From the NCBI GenBank assembly GCA_012521455.1, contig JAAYMJ010000136.1, positions 1-7,686 of the forward strand: 7,686 nt of DNA, in the 5' to 3' direction. Numbering within the stretch: position 1 is the first letter of the stretch; each line of letters begins with the position of its first letter. Both the position numbers and the translations under genes were made by a program. This stretch comes from Clostridiaceae bacterium. GTDB lineage: Bacteria > Bacillota > Clostridia > UMGS1883 > JAAYMJ01. Of the stretch, positions 1-7,686 are shown one piece after another. The notes below the pieces were generated by a model. It had not been told where the DNA came from. It saw nothing but the letters and a program-made list of their open reading frames with translations, and searched no databases.

Positions 1-1
1 A

Positions 2-532
2 AAGATAATGGAAACGGAAAACGCCGACGCAAACAAAGTCCAGTACATGGCGGATTTCTCCTTGGACTTTTTCGCCGCGACCGAAAAGAACGTGGACTTT
101 TCATGGATTTACTACGCTTGGGACGGTATTGCCGCTGAAGTTAAAAATATACCCTTAAACTACTTCCCCCTAATTGACTACGGCCTTGACTTTTATACCC
201 CTGTAATTATAACAAGCCAAAAATTCATTGACCAAAACCCCCAAGCTGTGAAAGACTTTTTGGAAGCAACATCCCGCGGCTATAACGACTGTATCAAAAA
301 CCCAAAAGAATGCGCAGAAATATTATTGAAGTACGCGCCCGAACTTGACAGGGAATTAGTGATAAAAAGCCAGGAATACCTAAAGAATGAATATATAAGC
401 GACTCCGCTTACTGGGGTGAAATGAAGCGGGAAATGTGGGAAAACCTTGGGGATTTCCTCTATGAAAACGGCGTAATCCCTGTGCCGTTAGATGTTGACA
501 AGGCCTTTACAAACGAATTTTTGCCGAAGTGA
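2..532 (+). CDS. thiY: THI5/NMT1-like ABC substrate-binding protein, probably for thiamine pyrimidine precursor (5' partial)
   Basis: C-terminal part of a periplasmic-binding-type lipoprotein or solute receptor that feeds an ABC importer. The frame is open to the left edge, so the signal peptide and N-terminal lobe lie outside the window; the ATG at 8 is internal, not a start. Numbering from that Met, the segment WIYYAWDG (33-40), the strand YTPVIITSQ (63-71) and the helical stretch around DFLEATSRGYNDCI, NPKECAEILLKYAPELD and SQEYL (83-125) are the familiar C-terminal layout of the THI5/NMT1 family, whose bacterial ThiY members bind formylaminopyrimidine or HMP. The end DVDKAFTNEFLPK is also family-like. 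The ATPase gene starts 4 bp after the stop, so the two are co-transcribed; a permease gene would be expected upstream. The ligand is inferred from family resemblance; related proteins bind riboflavin or sulfonates, so those remain possible. Confidence 0.83.
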   Translation, partial: KIMETENADANKVQYMADFSLDFFAATEKNVDFSWIYYAWDGIAAEVKNIPLNYFPLIDYGLDFYTPVIITSQKFIDQNPQAVKDFLEATSRGYNDCIKNPKECAEILLKYAPELDRELVIKSQEYLKNEYISDSAYWGEMKREMWENLGDFLYENGVIPVPLDVDKAFTNEFLPK

Positions 533-536
533 TATT

Positions 537-1253
537 ATGCTTAAAGTAAATAATATTAAAAAAAGCTTTGATAACAATCTCATTTTAGACGGCATAAACC
601 TTTATGTGGATAAAGGCGAATTTGTCAGCATTTTAGGTGTTTCAGGCAGCGGGAAAACCACAATTTTTAATATAATCGCAGGGCTCATTAAACCTGATGG
701 CGGCAACATCTATGTAAACGGCAAGGACATTACGGGAAAAACCGGGATTATCGGATACATGCAGCAAAACGATTTATTATTGCCCTGGAAAAACATATAT
801 GACAACGTAACCTTGCCCCTAACAATAAAAGGGGAGAAAAAAGCAAACGCAAGAAAAATTGCCGGCAAATATATGCCCTTATTCGGCCTTGAAGGCTATG
901 GCGAAAAATACCCGAAGGAACTTTCAGGGGGCATGAGGCAGCGCGCTGCCCTTCTTAGGACATACCTTTTTTCCGGCGAAATAATGCTTTTGGACGAACC
1001 CTTCGCAAAACTTGACGCGATAACTAAGCGCAAACTTCAAAACTGGTTAAGCGGTGTGGTTAAAAAAATGAACATAACAACCCTTTTGGTAACCCACGAC
1101 GTGGAAGAAGCCATCCTTCTTTCCGACAGGATTTATATTATTTCAGACAAACCCGCCACCATCAAAAGGGAATTTACCGTTTCAGAAAATGCCAAAAACT
1201 TAGGAAGCGCTGAATTTTATGAGCTGCAAAAAAGCATTTTAAACACGCTTTAA
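537..1253 (+). CDS. ABC transporter ATP-binding protein (ThiZ/SsuB/TauB-like)
   Basis: Cytoplasmic ATPase that powers the importer served by the upstream binding protein. At 238 residues it has the usual length of nitrate/sulfonate/thiamine-precursor-type ATPases. Visible motifs in order: Walker A GVSGSGKTT (34-42), Q-loop around MQQNDLLLPW (75-84), signature LSGGMRQR (129-136), Walker B IMLLDEPF (149-156), and the switch histidine in VTHD (H187). The Q-loop followed by LLLPW is typical of the SsuB/TauB/ThiZ group. An in-frame ATG at 492 would give 15 extra residues but would overlap the binding-protein gene by 41 bp; the ATG at 537 starts directly at the conserved MLKVNNIKKSF fold start and sits 4 bp after the upstream stop, so it is chosen. 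The ribosome site is poor, which fits translational coupling. If the partner is ThiY, this is the thiZ equivalent; that assignment rests on the neighbour only. It is the last gene of its operon and is followed by a strong terminator. Confidence 0.93.
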   Translation: MLKVNNIKKSFDNNLILDGINLYVDKGEFVSILGVSGSGKTTIFNIIAGLIKPDGGNIYVNGKDITGKTGIIGYMQQNDLLLPWKNIYDNVTLPLTIKGEKKANARKIAGKYMPLFGLEGYGEKYPKELSGGMRQRAALLRTYLFSGEIMLLDEPFAKLDAITKRKLQNWLSGVVKKMNITTLLVTHDVEEAILLSDRIYIISDKPATIKREFTVSENAKNLGSAEFYELQKSILNTL

Positions 1254-1284
1254 AAAATTGATAAAATTTAAAAAATTGATAAAA
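1251..1284 (+). repeat. 16-bp direct repeat, two copies at 18-bp period
   Basis: The 16-mer TAAAAAATTGATAAAA occurs exactly at 1251-1266 and again at 1269-1284, separated by two bases. The first copy begins with the stop codon of the ATPase gene and the second runs into the A-tract of the terminator hairpin. It looks like a small local duplication at the gene end; no function is evident. Confidence 0.8.
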
Positions 1285-1315
1285 AAGGATGCCAAAAATT
1301 TGGCATCCTTTTTTT
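1281..1315. terminator. Bidirectional intrinsic terminator between convergent genes
   Basis: A perfect stem GGATGCC (1287-1293) / GGCATCC (1302-1308) is extended by A/T pairs on both sides. It is followed on the + strand by T1309-1315 and preceded by A1281-1286, which supplies the T-run on the - strand. It can stop both the ABC operon (+) and rodA (-). The rodA stop codon (1314-1316) lies inside the + strand T-run. Confidence 0.93.
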
Positions 1316-2429
1316 ATCCGTTTACCATTGTATTGCTTCTCAGCCTGACATTTAACACCAGGCCTATGGCAATCAAACTTGTCAAAAGATTAGTGCCCCC
1401 CGCGCTTATAAAAGGAAGGGGAATTCCCGTAACAGGCATAATCCCAATGCACATTCCAATATTTTCAACAATATGGAACAAAAACATCGCGCTTGCGCCC
1501 ACACAAATTAACTCACCAAACGGGTCCGCCGCCTTTTTGGCGTTATTAATGCAAAGCAGCACAATTGTGAAAAGCAATACAATAACAACCGCGGCCCCCA
1601 CAAAACCGAATTCTTCGCCTATTACCGCAAAGATAAAGTCGGTGTGCTTTGCCGGCAAAAACTCCATCTGGGTCTGGGTCCCTTCCATATATCCCCTGCC
1701 AATTATCTGGCCCGACCCTATCGCGATTTTTGACTGAATGACATGGTACCCATACCCCAGCGGGTTTTCTTCAGGGTTTAAAAATGCAAAAATGCGGTTT
1801 CTCTGATAGGGCTTTAAAAACGCCCAAATCACAGGCGCTGACACCAACGCTGCCCCAATTGCCAGAAAAACATATTTATAGCTTATTCCCGCGATAAAGA
1901 GCATGCATACGGTAATAAACACAAACACCATTGCCGTCCCAAAGTCGTTTTGCAAAATCACAAGCCCGGTGTAAAGCCCTGCGTGCAGTAATAAAAGAAT
2001 AATATTTCTTGGCAAATTCAAATCTTCCTGCACAAGGCTGATGTGGCGCGCGAAAGTTATGATAAACCCGATTTTCACAATTTCCGAAGGCTGAAAACTC
2101 TGTGAGCCTATATAAATCCACCCCGTTGTTCCAACCTCGCTTTTTCCTTTTCCAATAAAAAGCGTTATAACCAACAAAACCACGCACGCGCCTAAAATAA
2201 ATTTCCATATACGGCCCAAAAAATCATAGTCAATAAATAAAATAATACCTATGCCAACCAATCCAATCCCAAAGGCAATCCCTTGTGAAAACATAATCCT
2301 TCCCGCGTTTGAAAAGCTGTGCGCCGCGGAATTTATAACAACCATGCCGAAAACCGCGGTTATTATTGTAATAATCAAAAGCCCATAATCCAAGTTCTTC
2401 GACGCCTGTTTTAAAACTTTTCTATCCAT
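1314..2429 (-). CDS. rodA: RodA/FtsW-family SEDS peptidoglycan glycosyltransferase
   Basis: Integral membrane enzyme that polymerises lipid II into glycan strands, working with a class B penicillin-binding protein; RodA serves elongation, FtsW division. The protein has about ten hydrophobic segments, as SEDS proteins do, and 371 residues is typical of RodA. Conserved features (numbered from the Met at 2429): GWIYIGSQSFQPSEIVK (103-119) with the PSE motif, QNDFGTA (160-166), the loop motif HTDFIFAVIGEEFGF with D264 as the presumed catalytic aspartate, and the last-helix motif PFISAGGTN (339-347). The common form of that motif is PF(L/V/I)SYGGSS/TS, so the SAGGTN here is a mild variant. The ATG at 2435 leaves only 2 nt after AGGA (2438-2441), whereas the ATG at 2429 leaves 8 nt, so the shorter form is preferred; 2435 would add Met-Leu. 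No mreBCD or PBP gene is adjacent, so it is a stand-alone unit. RodA is favoured over FtsW or SpoVE by length and the HTDFIF motif, but paralogues are hard to separate. Confidence 0.9.
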   Translation of the reverse strand: MDRKVLKQASKNLDYGLLIITIITAVFGMVVINSAAHSFSNAGRIMFSQGIAFGIGLVGIGIILFIDYDFLGRIWKFILGACVVLLVITLFIGKGKSEVGTTGWIYIGSQSFQPSEIVKIGFIITFARHISLVQEDLNLPRNIILLLLHAGLYTGLVILQNDFGTAMVFVFITVCMLFIAGISYKYVFLAIGAALVSAPVIWAFLKPYQRNRIFAFLNPEENPLGYGYHVIQSKIAIGSGQIIGRGYMEGTQTQMEFLPAKHTDFIFAVIGEEFGFVGAAVVIVLLFTIVLLCINNAKKAADPFGELICVGASAMFLFHIVENIGMCIGIMPVTGIPLPFISAGGTNLLTSLIAIGLVLNVRLRSNTMVNG

Positions 2430-2461
2430 TAACATCTTCCTTTAAGCTATGTAGTATAAAA

Positions 2462-2490
2462 ATTATACCAAAACAAATTTTGTTTAACAA
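2462..2490 (-). promoter_or_regulatory. Sigma-A promoter of the rodA-like gene (extended -10)
   Basis: On the - strand, TTGTTA (2485-2490) lies 17 bp before TATAAT (2462-2467), which is preceded by TGG, an extended -10. The predicted start near 2455 leaves a leader of about 20-26 nt with AAAGGAAG as ribosome site. A 7-bp inverted repeat, AAACAAA (2471-2477) / TTTGTTT (2479-2485), fills the spacer. Confidence 0.85.
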
Positions 2491-2542
2491 TAATAAAATA
2501 CCTCTTTTTATATTATCACCTTTAAAACCCCTTTACAACCGT

Positions 2543-2571
2543 AAAAAAAGACGCGCAAAACGCGCCTTTTT
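2543..2571. terminator. Terminator-like hairpin with no obvious gene to terminate
   Basis: CGCG (2552-2555) and CGCG (2561-2564) form the stem core around the loop CAAAA, flanked by G2550/C2566 and A/T pairs. In - strand RNA the position next to the core is a G-U pair and the stem is followed by seven U; in + strand RNA it is an A-C mismatch followed by five U. It therefore works best leftwards, yet it lies upstream of the rodA promoter and no - strand gene is visible to its right. It may end a small transcript or insulate rodA. Confidence 0.55.
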
Positions 2572-2575
2572 GATA

Positions 2576-2598
2576 TTTTGACAAATAATCTGTCAAAA
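2576..2598. repeat. Perfect 8-bp inverted repeat, arms TTTTGACA/TGTCAAAA
   Basis: TTTTGACA (2576-2583) and TGTCAAAA (2591-2598) are exact inverse copies separated by 7 bp. Each arm contains TTGACA reading outward from the other's view, matching a consensus -35 on each strand, but neither has a good -10 at 16-18 bp. It could be an operator for a dimeric regulator of the divergent genes. Confidence 0.6.
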
Positions 2599-2723
2599 CA
2601 AAACACTTAAATTACCACAATTTTTTTCTTTAAAATTGAAACATAAAAAATTTTACAAATCCTGCAACCTTTTTACTTTATACCCCGTCAAAGAAGTACA
2701 CAAAACAAAAAGGAGGCAAAAAA

Positions 2724-3698
2724 ATGAAGAAAAATAGAGTAATTTCAATCATTTTAGGCCTGTCGCTTTTAGGAAGCCACGGCGGCGCGGTTTTAGCAAA
2801 TAATGATATTTATGTGGATTTAGAACCCCATAAAATAATGGATGAAGAACAAAGAAGTTATTATATATCCCTGACAGGAAAAGTAACCGGCATCCAAACT
2901 GCCCAAAACGGCTTAAAGCATTTAATCATGGCAGGCGAAGGGGATAGTGAATTCCACTTTGTAATCACAAATGACACTTACATAGCAGAAGACGCAAAAC
3001 TTGAAATCGGGGCGGAACTTACAGGCTTTTACGAAGCGGACGCGATGATGATCATGATTTATCCCCCCCAGTATGCGGTAAAAGCCATAACGGGAAAAAA
3101 CGAAGGCTTTGTTAAAGCGGACTTATTCGACGACGAACTTGTAAGCCGCGACAAAACCCTAAAACTGAATGTGGACGAAAACACCCAGATTATTGACGCA
3201 GACGGCGGCAAATTTGAAGGACGCATAAAAGGCAGAAAACTTTTAGTTTATTATTCCCAAAGCACAAAATCCATTCCCGCAATCGCCACCCCGTCAAAAA
3301 TCGTGGTTTTAGAGAAAAAAGAATACCACATATTTAACCCCGGAGGGATTACAATCTTTCCAATTGTGGTTGAAAACAAAGTGTTGGAAAATGCCGCCGC
3401 AATAGATATTGACGGCGTGATATATGTCCCAATCAGGGCGGTTTCCGAAGCTTTGTCTAAAAAAGTTACCTGGAATGAAGCGGATAAAAGCGTTATGATT
3501 GATGACAACGTAAAATTGACAATCGGAAGCTGCGAATATTTAGCAGGCAACGAAACTATAACGCTAAATAACGTCCCCATTATTAAAGGCGACAGGACTT
3601 ATGTTCCTTTAAACTTCTTCAGTGATGTATTAAAACTAAATAACGCCTACGCCTTTGAGGGGCAGGTTGAAATAAACAATTTTGAAAAAATGAATTAA
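2724..3698 (+). CDS. Secreted protein with C-terminal copper-amine-oxidase-like (stalk) domain
   Basis: A 324-residue exported protein. A Sec signal peptide is clear: positive MKKNR, hydrophobic core IISLGL-like segment (7-24) and probable cleavage after AVLA (residue 25). Residues about 216-320 match the Cu_amine_oxidN1 domain common in Clostridia and Paenibacillus, with IDIDGVIYVPIRAVSEAL (227-244), VTWNEADKSV (248-257) and the second half-repeat RTYVPLNFFSDVLKLN (291-306). Despite the name this domain has no oxidase activity; it is an extracellular module usually joined to other wall or enzyme domains. Residues about 48-198 are not recognised: they look beta-rich and appear to contain two related units, about 48-123 and 127-198, each ending in a hydrophobic strand, a proline-containing turn and another hydrophobic strand. 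No LPXTG, SLH or lipobox motif is seen, so anchoring is unknown. AGGAGG (2711-2716) lies 7 nt before the ATG, an excellent ribosome site. No confident promoter was found; TTTACA (2652-2657) with TTTATA (2677-2682) has a 19-bp spacer. The gene is monocistronic. Confidence 0.88.
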   Translation: MKKNRVISIILGLSLLGSHGGAVLANNDIYVDLEPHKIMDEEQRSYYISLTGKVTGIQTAQNGLKHLIMAGEGDSEFHFVITNDTYIAEDAKLEIGAELTGFYEADAMMIMIYPPQYAVKAITGKNEGFVKADLFDDELVSRDKTLKLNVDENTQIIDADGGKFEGRIKGRKLLVYYSQSTKSIPAIATPSKIVVLEKKEYHIFNPGGITIFPIVVENKVLENAAAIDIDGVIYVPIRAVSEALSKKVTWNEADKSVMIDDNVKLTIGSCEYLAGNETITLNNVPIIKGDRTYVPLNFFSDVLKLNNAYAFEGQVEINNFEKMN

Positions 3699-3735
3699 CC
3701 CAAAATTTTAGCGCCACTTTTTCCTTTAAATAAAA

Positions 3736-3766
3736 TACCATAAGCTTGTTGCAAAAAAATATGGTA
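3736..3766. repeat. 7-bp inverted repeat upstream of the FAH-family gene
   Basis: TACCATA (3736-3742) and TATGGTA (3760-3766) are perfect inverse copies 17 bp apart. The right arm covers the place where a -35 would fall for the TATAAT at 3785-3790 and touches the left edge of the terminator hairpin. The spacing (centre to centre about 24 bp) is longer than most single operators; a repressor site is possible but unproven. Confidence 0.5.
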
Positions 3767-3810
3767 AAAAAACCCCCTTTGCTGTATAATAGCAGCAAGG
3801 GGGTTTTTTT
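3766..3810. terminator. Strong hairpin terminator abutting the next start codon
   Basis: The left arm is A7 (3766-3772), CCCCC (3773-3777) and TTTGCTG (3778-3784); the right arm is CAGCAA (3793-3798), GGGGG (3799-3803) and T7 (3804-3810), with one unpaired T and an 8-nt loop. It has the form of a bidirectional terminator for the secreted-protein gene that ends at 3698. Unusually, the T-run ends at the base before the ATG at 3811, and GGGGG in the right arm also serves as that gene's ribosome site. Confidence 0.82.
3785..3803 (+). promoter_or_regulatory. TATAAT box in the hairpin loop and ribosome site of the FAH-family gene
   Basis: TATAAT (3785-3790) lies in the hairpin loop. The -35 at 17 bp is TGGTAA (3762-3767), only three of six matches. 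A start at the usual distance would fall near 3797, giving a leader of about 14 nt that begins with AAGGGGG (3797-3803), a ribosome site with one G-U pair to 16S rRNA, 7 nt before the ATG. Transcripts from here would lack the left arm and keep the ribosome site free. Confidence 0.6.
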
Positions 3811-4680
3811 ATGAAGATTTTTACTTACAACGAAACAAAGTTGGGAGTTTTAGCGAAAAACGAAAACTATTTTTATCCTTTTGAATATTTTTCAATAAAT
3901 TATCCCGATATGCTTACATTTATAAAAAACCACACAAAAGAGGAATTTGAAGCGCTAAAGGAGGGCTCGCTTTCAATTGATGACGCCATAAGCATAAAAG
4001 GCATAAAATTCGAAGCCCCCATCCCCCACCCCGTAGGGGATGTAATTTGTCTAGGCATAAATTATATGGACCATGTGGCGGAAACCAACAAAGCGTTAAA
4101 ACGCAATATAACAGAACGCAAAGACACCGTTTATTTTTCAAAAAGAGTGGATAAGGCAGTGGGCCATCTTGGCGCGGTAAATTCCCACAAAGATTTTACA
4201 AGGGAATTGGACTATGAAGCAGAGCTTGCCTTAATTATCGGAAAAGACTGCAAAAATGTAAGCGAAGATGAGGCGCTTGAGTTTGTGTTTGGATACACCA
4301 TCTTAAACGACGTATCCGCCAGGGATATCCAATACAAGCACAACCAGTGGTTTTTTGGGAAAAGCCTTGACACTTTCTGCCCCATGGGCCCCTATATTGT
4401 AACTAAGGATGAAATCCCAAATCCCCACACCTTAAATATTAAATCCTATGTAAACGGGGAATTGAGGCAGAATAACAACACCAAAAACATGATTTTTTCA
4501 ATCCCCTACATTATTTCCGAGCTTTCAAAAGGCATGACCCTGAAAGCCGGAACCGTGATTTCCACCGGCACCCCCTCAGGGGTTGGCGTGGGATTTGACC
4601 CGCCAAGGTTTTTAAAGCCCGGCGACATAGTGGAATGTGAAATTGAAAAAATAGGCGTGTTGAGAAATAAAGTTATATAA
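3811..4680 (+). CDS. Fumarylacetoacetate hydrolase (FAH) family protein
   Basis: Cytoplasmic metal-dependent enzyme of the FAH superfamily, whose members hydrolyse or decarboxylate 2-oxo or acylpyruvate compounds. It has 289 residues, normal for the single-domain YcgM/acylpyruvase/HpcE-like group. Visible: the domain entry PHPVGDVICLGINYMDHVAET (72-92) with the NYxxHxxE motif (H88, E91), metal ligands E136 and E138 in LDYEAELALIIGK and D167 in LNDVSARDIQ, the active-site segment WFFGKSLDTFCPMGPYIV (180-197), and TGTPSGVGVG (252-261) near the end. All expected metal ligands are present, so the protein should be active. The substrate cannot be told: no aromatic-catabolism, sugar-acid or pyruvate-derivative genes are next to it, and it appears to be its own transcription unit. 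The first 60 residues are the less conserved N-terminal extension found in many members. The start is fixed by AAGGGGG 7 nt upstream. Expression is probably set by the overlapping hairpin and promoter just before the ATG. Confidence 0.92.
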   Translation: MKIFTYNETKLGVLAKNENYFYPFEYFSINYPDMLTFIKNHTKEEFEALKEGSLSIDDAISIKGIKFEAPIPHPVGDVICLGINYMDHVAETNKALKRNITERKDTVYFSKRVDKAVGHLGAVNSHKDFTRELDYEAELALIIGKDCKNVSEDEALEFVFGYTILNDVSARDIQYKHNQWFFGKSLDTFCPMGPYIVTKDEIPNPHTLNIKSYVNGELRQNNNTKNMIFSIPYIISELSKGMTLKAGTVISTGTPSGVGVGFDPPRFLKPGDIVECEIEKIGVLRNKVI

Positions 4681-4731
4681 CATGGACAAAACATATTTGT
4701 AAACCGCAAAACTAATTTTGGCAAAAAACAA

Positions 4732-4759
4732 AAAGCCTTGCTTTCGCAAGGCTTTATTT

Positions 4760-4761
<2 letters not shown>
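4732..4761. terminator. Bidirectional intrinsic terminator between FAH-family gene and pyrG
   Basis: A 10-bp perfect stem AAAGCCTTGC (4732-4741) / GCAAGGCTTT (4746-4755) closes a 4-nt loop (TTTC on +, the stable GAAA tetraloop on -). On the + strand it is followed by A and five T; on the - strand it is followed by a broken T-run from the A-tracts at 4723-4734. It serves both convergent genes. Confidence 0.93.
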
Positions 4762-6403
<1,642 letters not shown>

Positions 6404-6405
6404 TT

Positions 6406-6414
6406 ATTTTAGCA
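6406..6414 (-). promoter_or_regulatory. Extended -10 promoter of pyrG
   Basis: On the - strand TGC (6412-6414) directly precedes TAAAAT (6406-6411), an extended -10 element. No good -35 lies at 16-18 bp: 17 bp gives TACTTT (6429-6434), and TTGTTCC-like TTGTCC (6425-6430) is only 13 bp away. The predicted start near 6398-6399 gives a short leader beginning GGCGC. Confidence 0.6.
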
Positions 6415-6446
6415 CTTTAATTTTGGACAAAGTATTAAACATTCAC

Positions 6447-6475
6447 TAAATATTAATTTTACATTTTAATATTTA
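6447..6475. repeat. 10-bp AT-only inverted repeat in the pyrG-GH51 gap
   Basis: TAAATATTAA (6447-6456) and TTAATATTTA (6466-6475) are perfect inverse copies separated by 9 bp, upstream of the pyrG promoter. Because the gap is almost pure A/T, chance formation is likely, though it could be an operator. The rest of the 266-bp gap holds A-tracts (6504-6509, 6521-6527, 6532-6537) and the two promoters; no other gene is seen. Confidence 0.4.
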
Positions 6476-6555
6476 TTTCGTCAAGGCTAAAATTCACATT
6501 TTCAAAAAATAATAATGCTCAAAAAAATAATAAAAAATACCTTGCCAATTAAAGA

Positions 6556-6584
6556 TTGAAACACTTATGGGTAAATGTTATAAT
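6556..6584 (+). promoter_or_regulatory. Strong sigma-A promoter of the GH51 gene
   Basis: TTGAAA (6556-6561) lies 17 bp before TATAAT (6579-6584), which is preceded by TGT, an extended -10. The start near 6591 leaves a leader of about 49 nt. A-tracts at 6521-6537 just upstream could act as an UP element. A second TATAAT (6615-6620) is too close to the ribosome site to be the main promoter. Confidence 0.88.
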
Positions 6585-6591
6585 TAATTAA

Positions 6592-7686
<1,095 letters not shown>

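Noticed and set aside
492..536. Upstream in-frame ATG for the ABC ATPase
   Set aside because: It would overlap the binding-protein gene by 41 bp and add 15 residues before the conserved fold start, while the ATG at 537 sits neatly after the upstream stop.
1258..1737. Open frame of 159 codons on the + strand downstream of the ABC ATPase
   Set aside because: It starts inside the terminator region and runs antisense to rodA; its residues mirror the membrane-protein codons and match no family.
3251..3580. 109-codon - strand open frame
   Set aside because: It is antisense to the copper-amine-oxidase-like domain and has no own promoter or ribosome site.
6502..6533. Near-repeat of TCAAAAAATAATAA with 17-bp period
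   Set aside because: The copies differ by an A insertion and consist almost only of A and T; in this composition it is weak evidence for more than A-tracts upstream of the GH51 promoter.

Overview
The window looks like ordinary chromosome from an AT-rich, low-GC Gram-positive bacterium, most likely an anaerobic member of the Clostridia. Support comes from strong AGGAGG-type ribosome sites, textbook sigma-A promoters, hairpin plus T-run terminators, a secreted protein with a copper-amine-oxidase-like domain, a single RodA-type SEDS protein, and a GH51 arabinofuranosidase typical of plant-polysaccharide users. Lineage below class level cannot be fixed from the sequence.

Layout. Positions 2-1253 (+) hold the end of an ABC uptake operon: the C-terminal part of a THI5/NMT1-like substrate-binding protein (probably for a thiamine pyrimidine precursor), then its ATPase 4 bp downstream. 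A bidirectional terminator (about 1281-1315) separates this from a convergent rodA-like gene (1314-2429, -), which has a clear extended -10 promoter. The 288-bp divergent gap (2436-2723) also carries an unexplained terminator-like hairpin and an 8-bp inverted repeat. Next is a secreted protein with a C-terminal copper-amine-oxidase-like domain (2724-3698, +). A compact 112-bp gap holds a terminator hairpin whose loop carries a TATAAT box and whose 3' arm is the ribosome site of the following fumarylacetoacetate-hydrolase-family gene (3811-4680, +). A second bidirectional terminator (about 4732-4761) separates that gene from convergent pyrG, encoding CTP synthase (4760-6373, -). A 266-bp AT-rich divergent gap with two promoters leads to a GH51 alpha-L-arabinofuranosidase (6640 to the window end, +), cut off by the edge.

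The genes do not form one pathway. They are separate transcription units for vitamin-precursor uptake, wall elongation, an envelope protein, a small-molecule hydrolase, nucleotide synthesis and pentose release. I found no CRISPR array, mobile element, phage gene, tRNA, rRNA or defence locus, and no convincing new multi-gene system. The most unusual signal is the overlapping terminator, promoter and ribosome site at 3766-3810; lesser items are the orphan structures at 2543-2598 and the apparently duplicated N-terminal region of the secreted protein.
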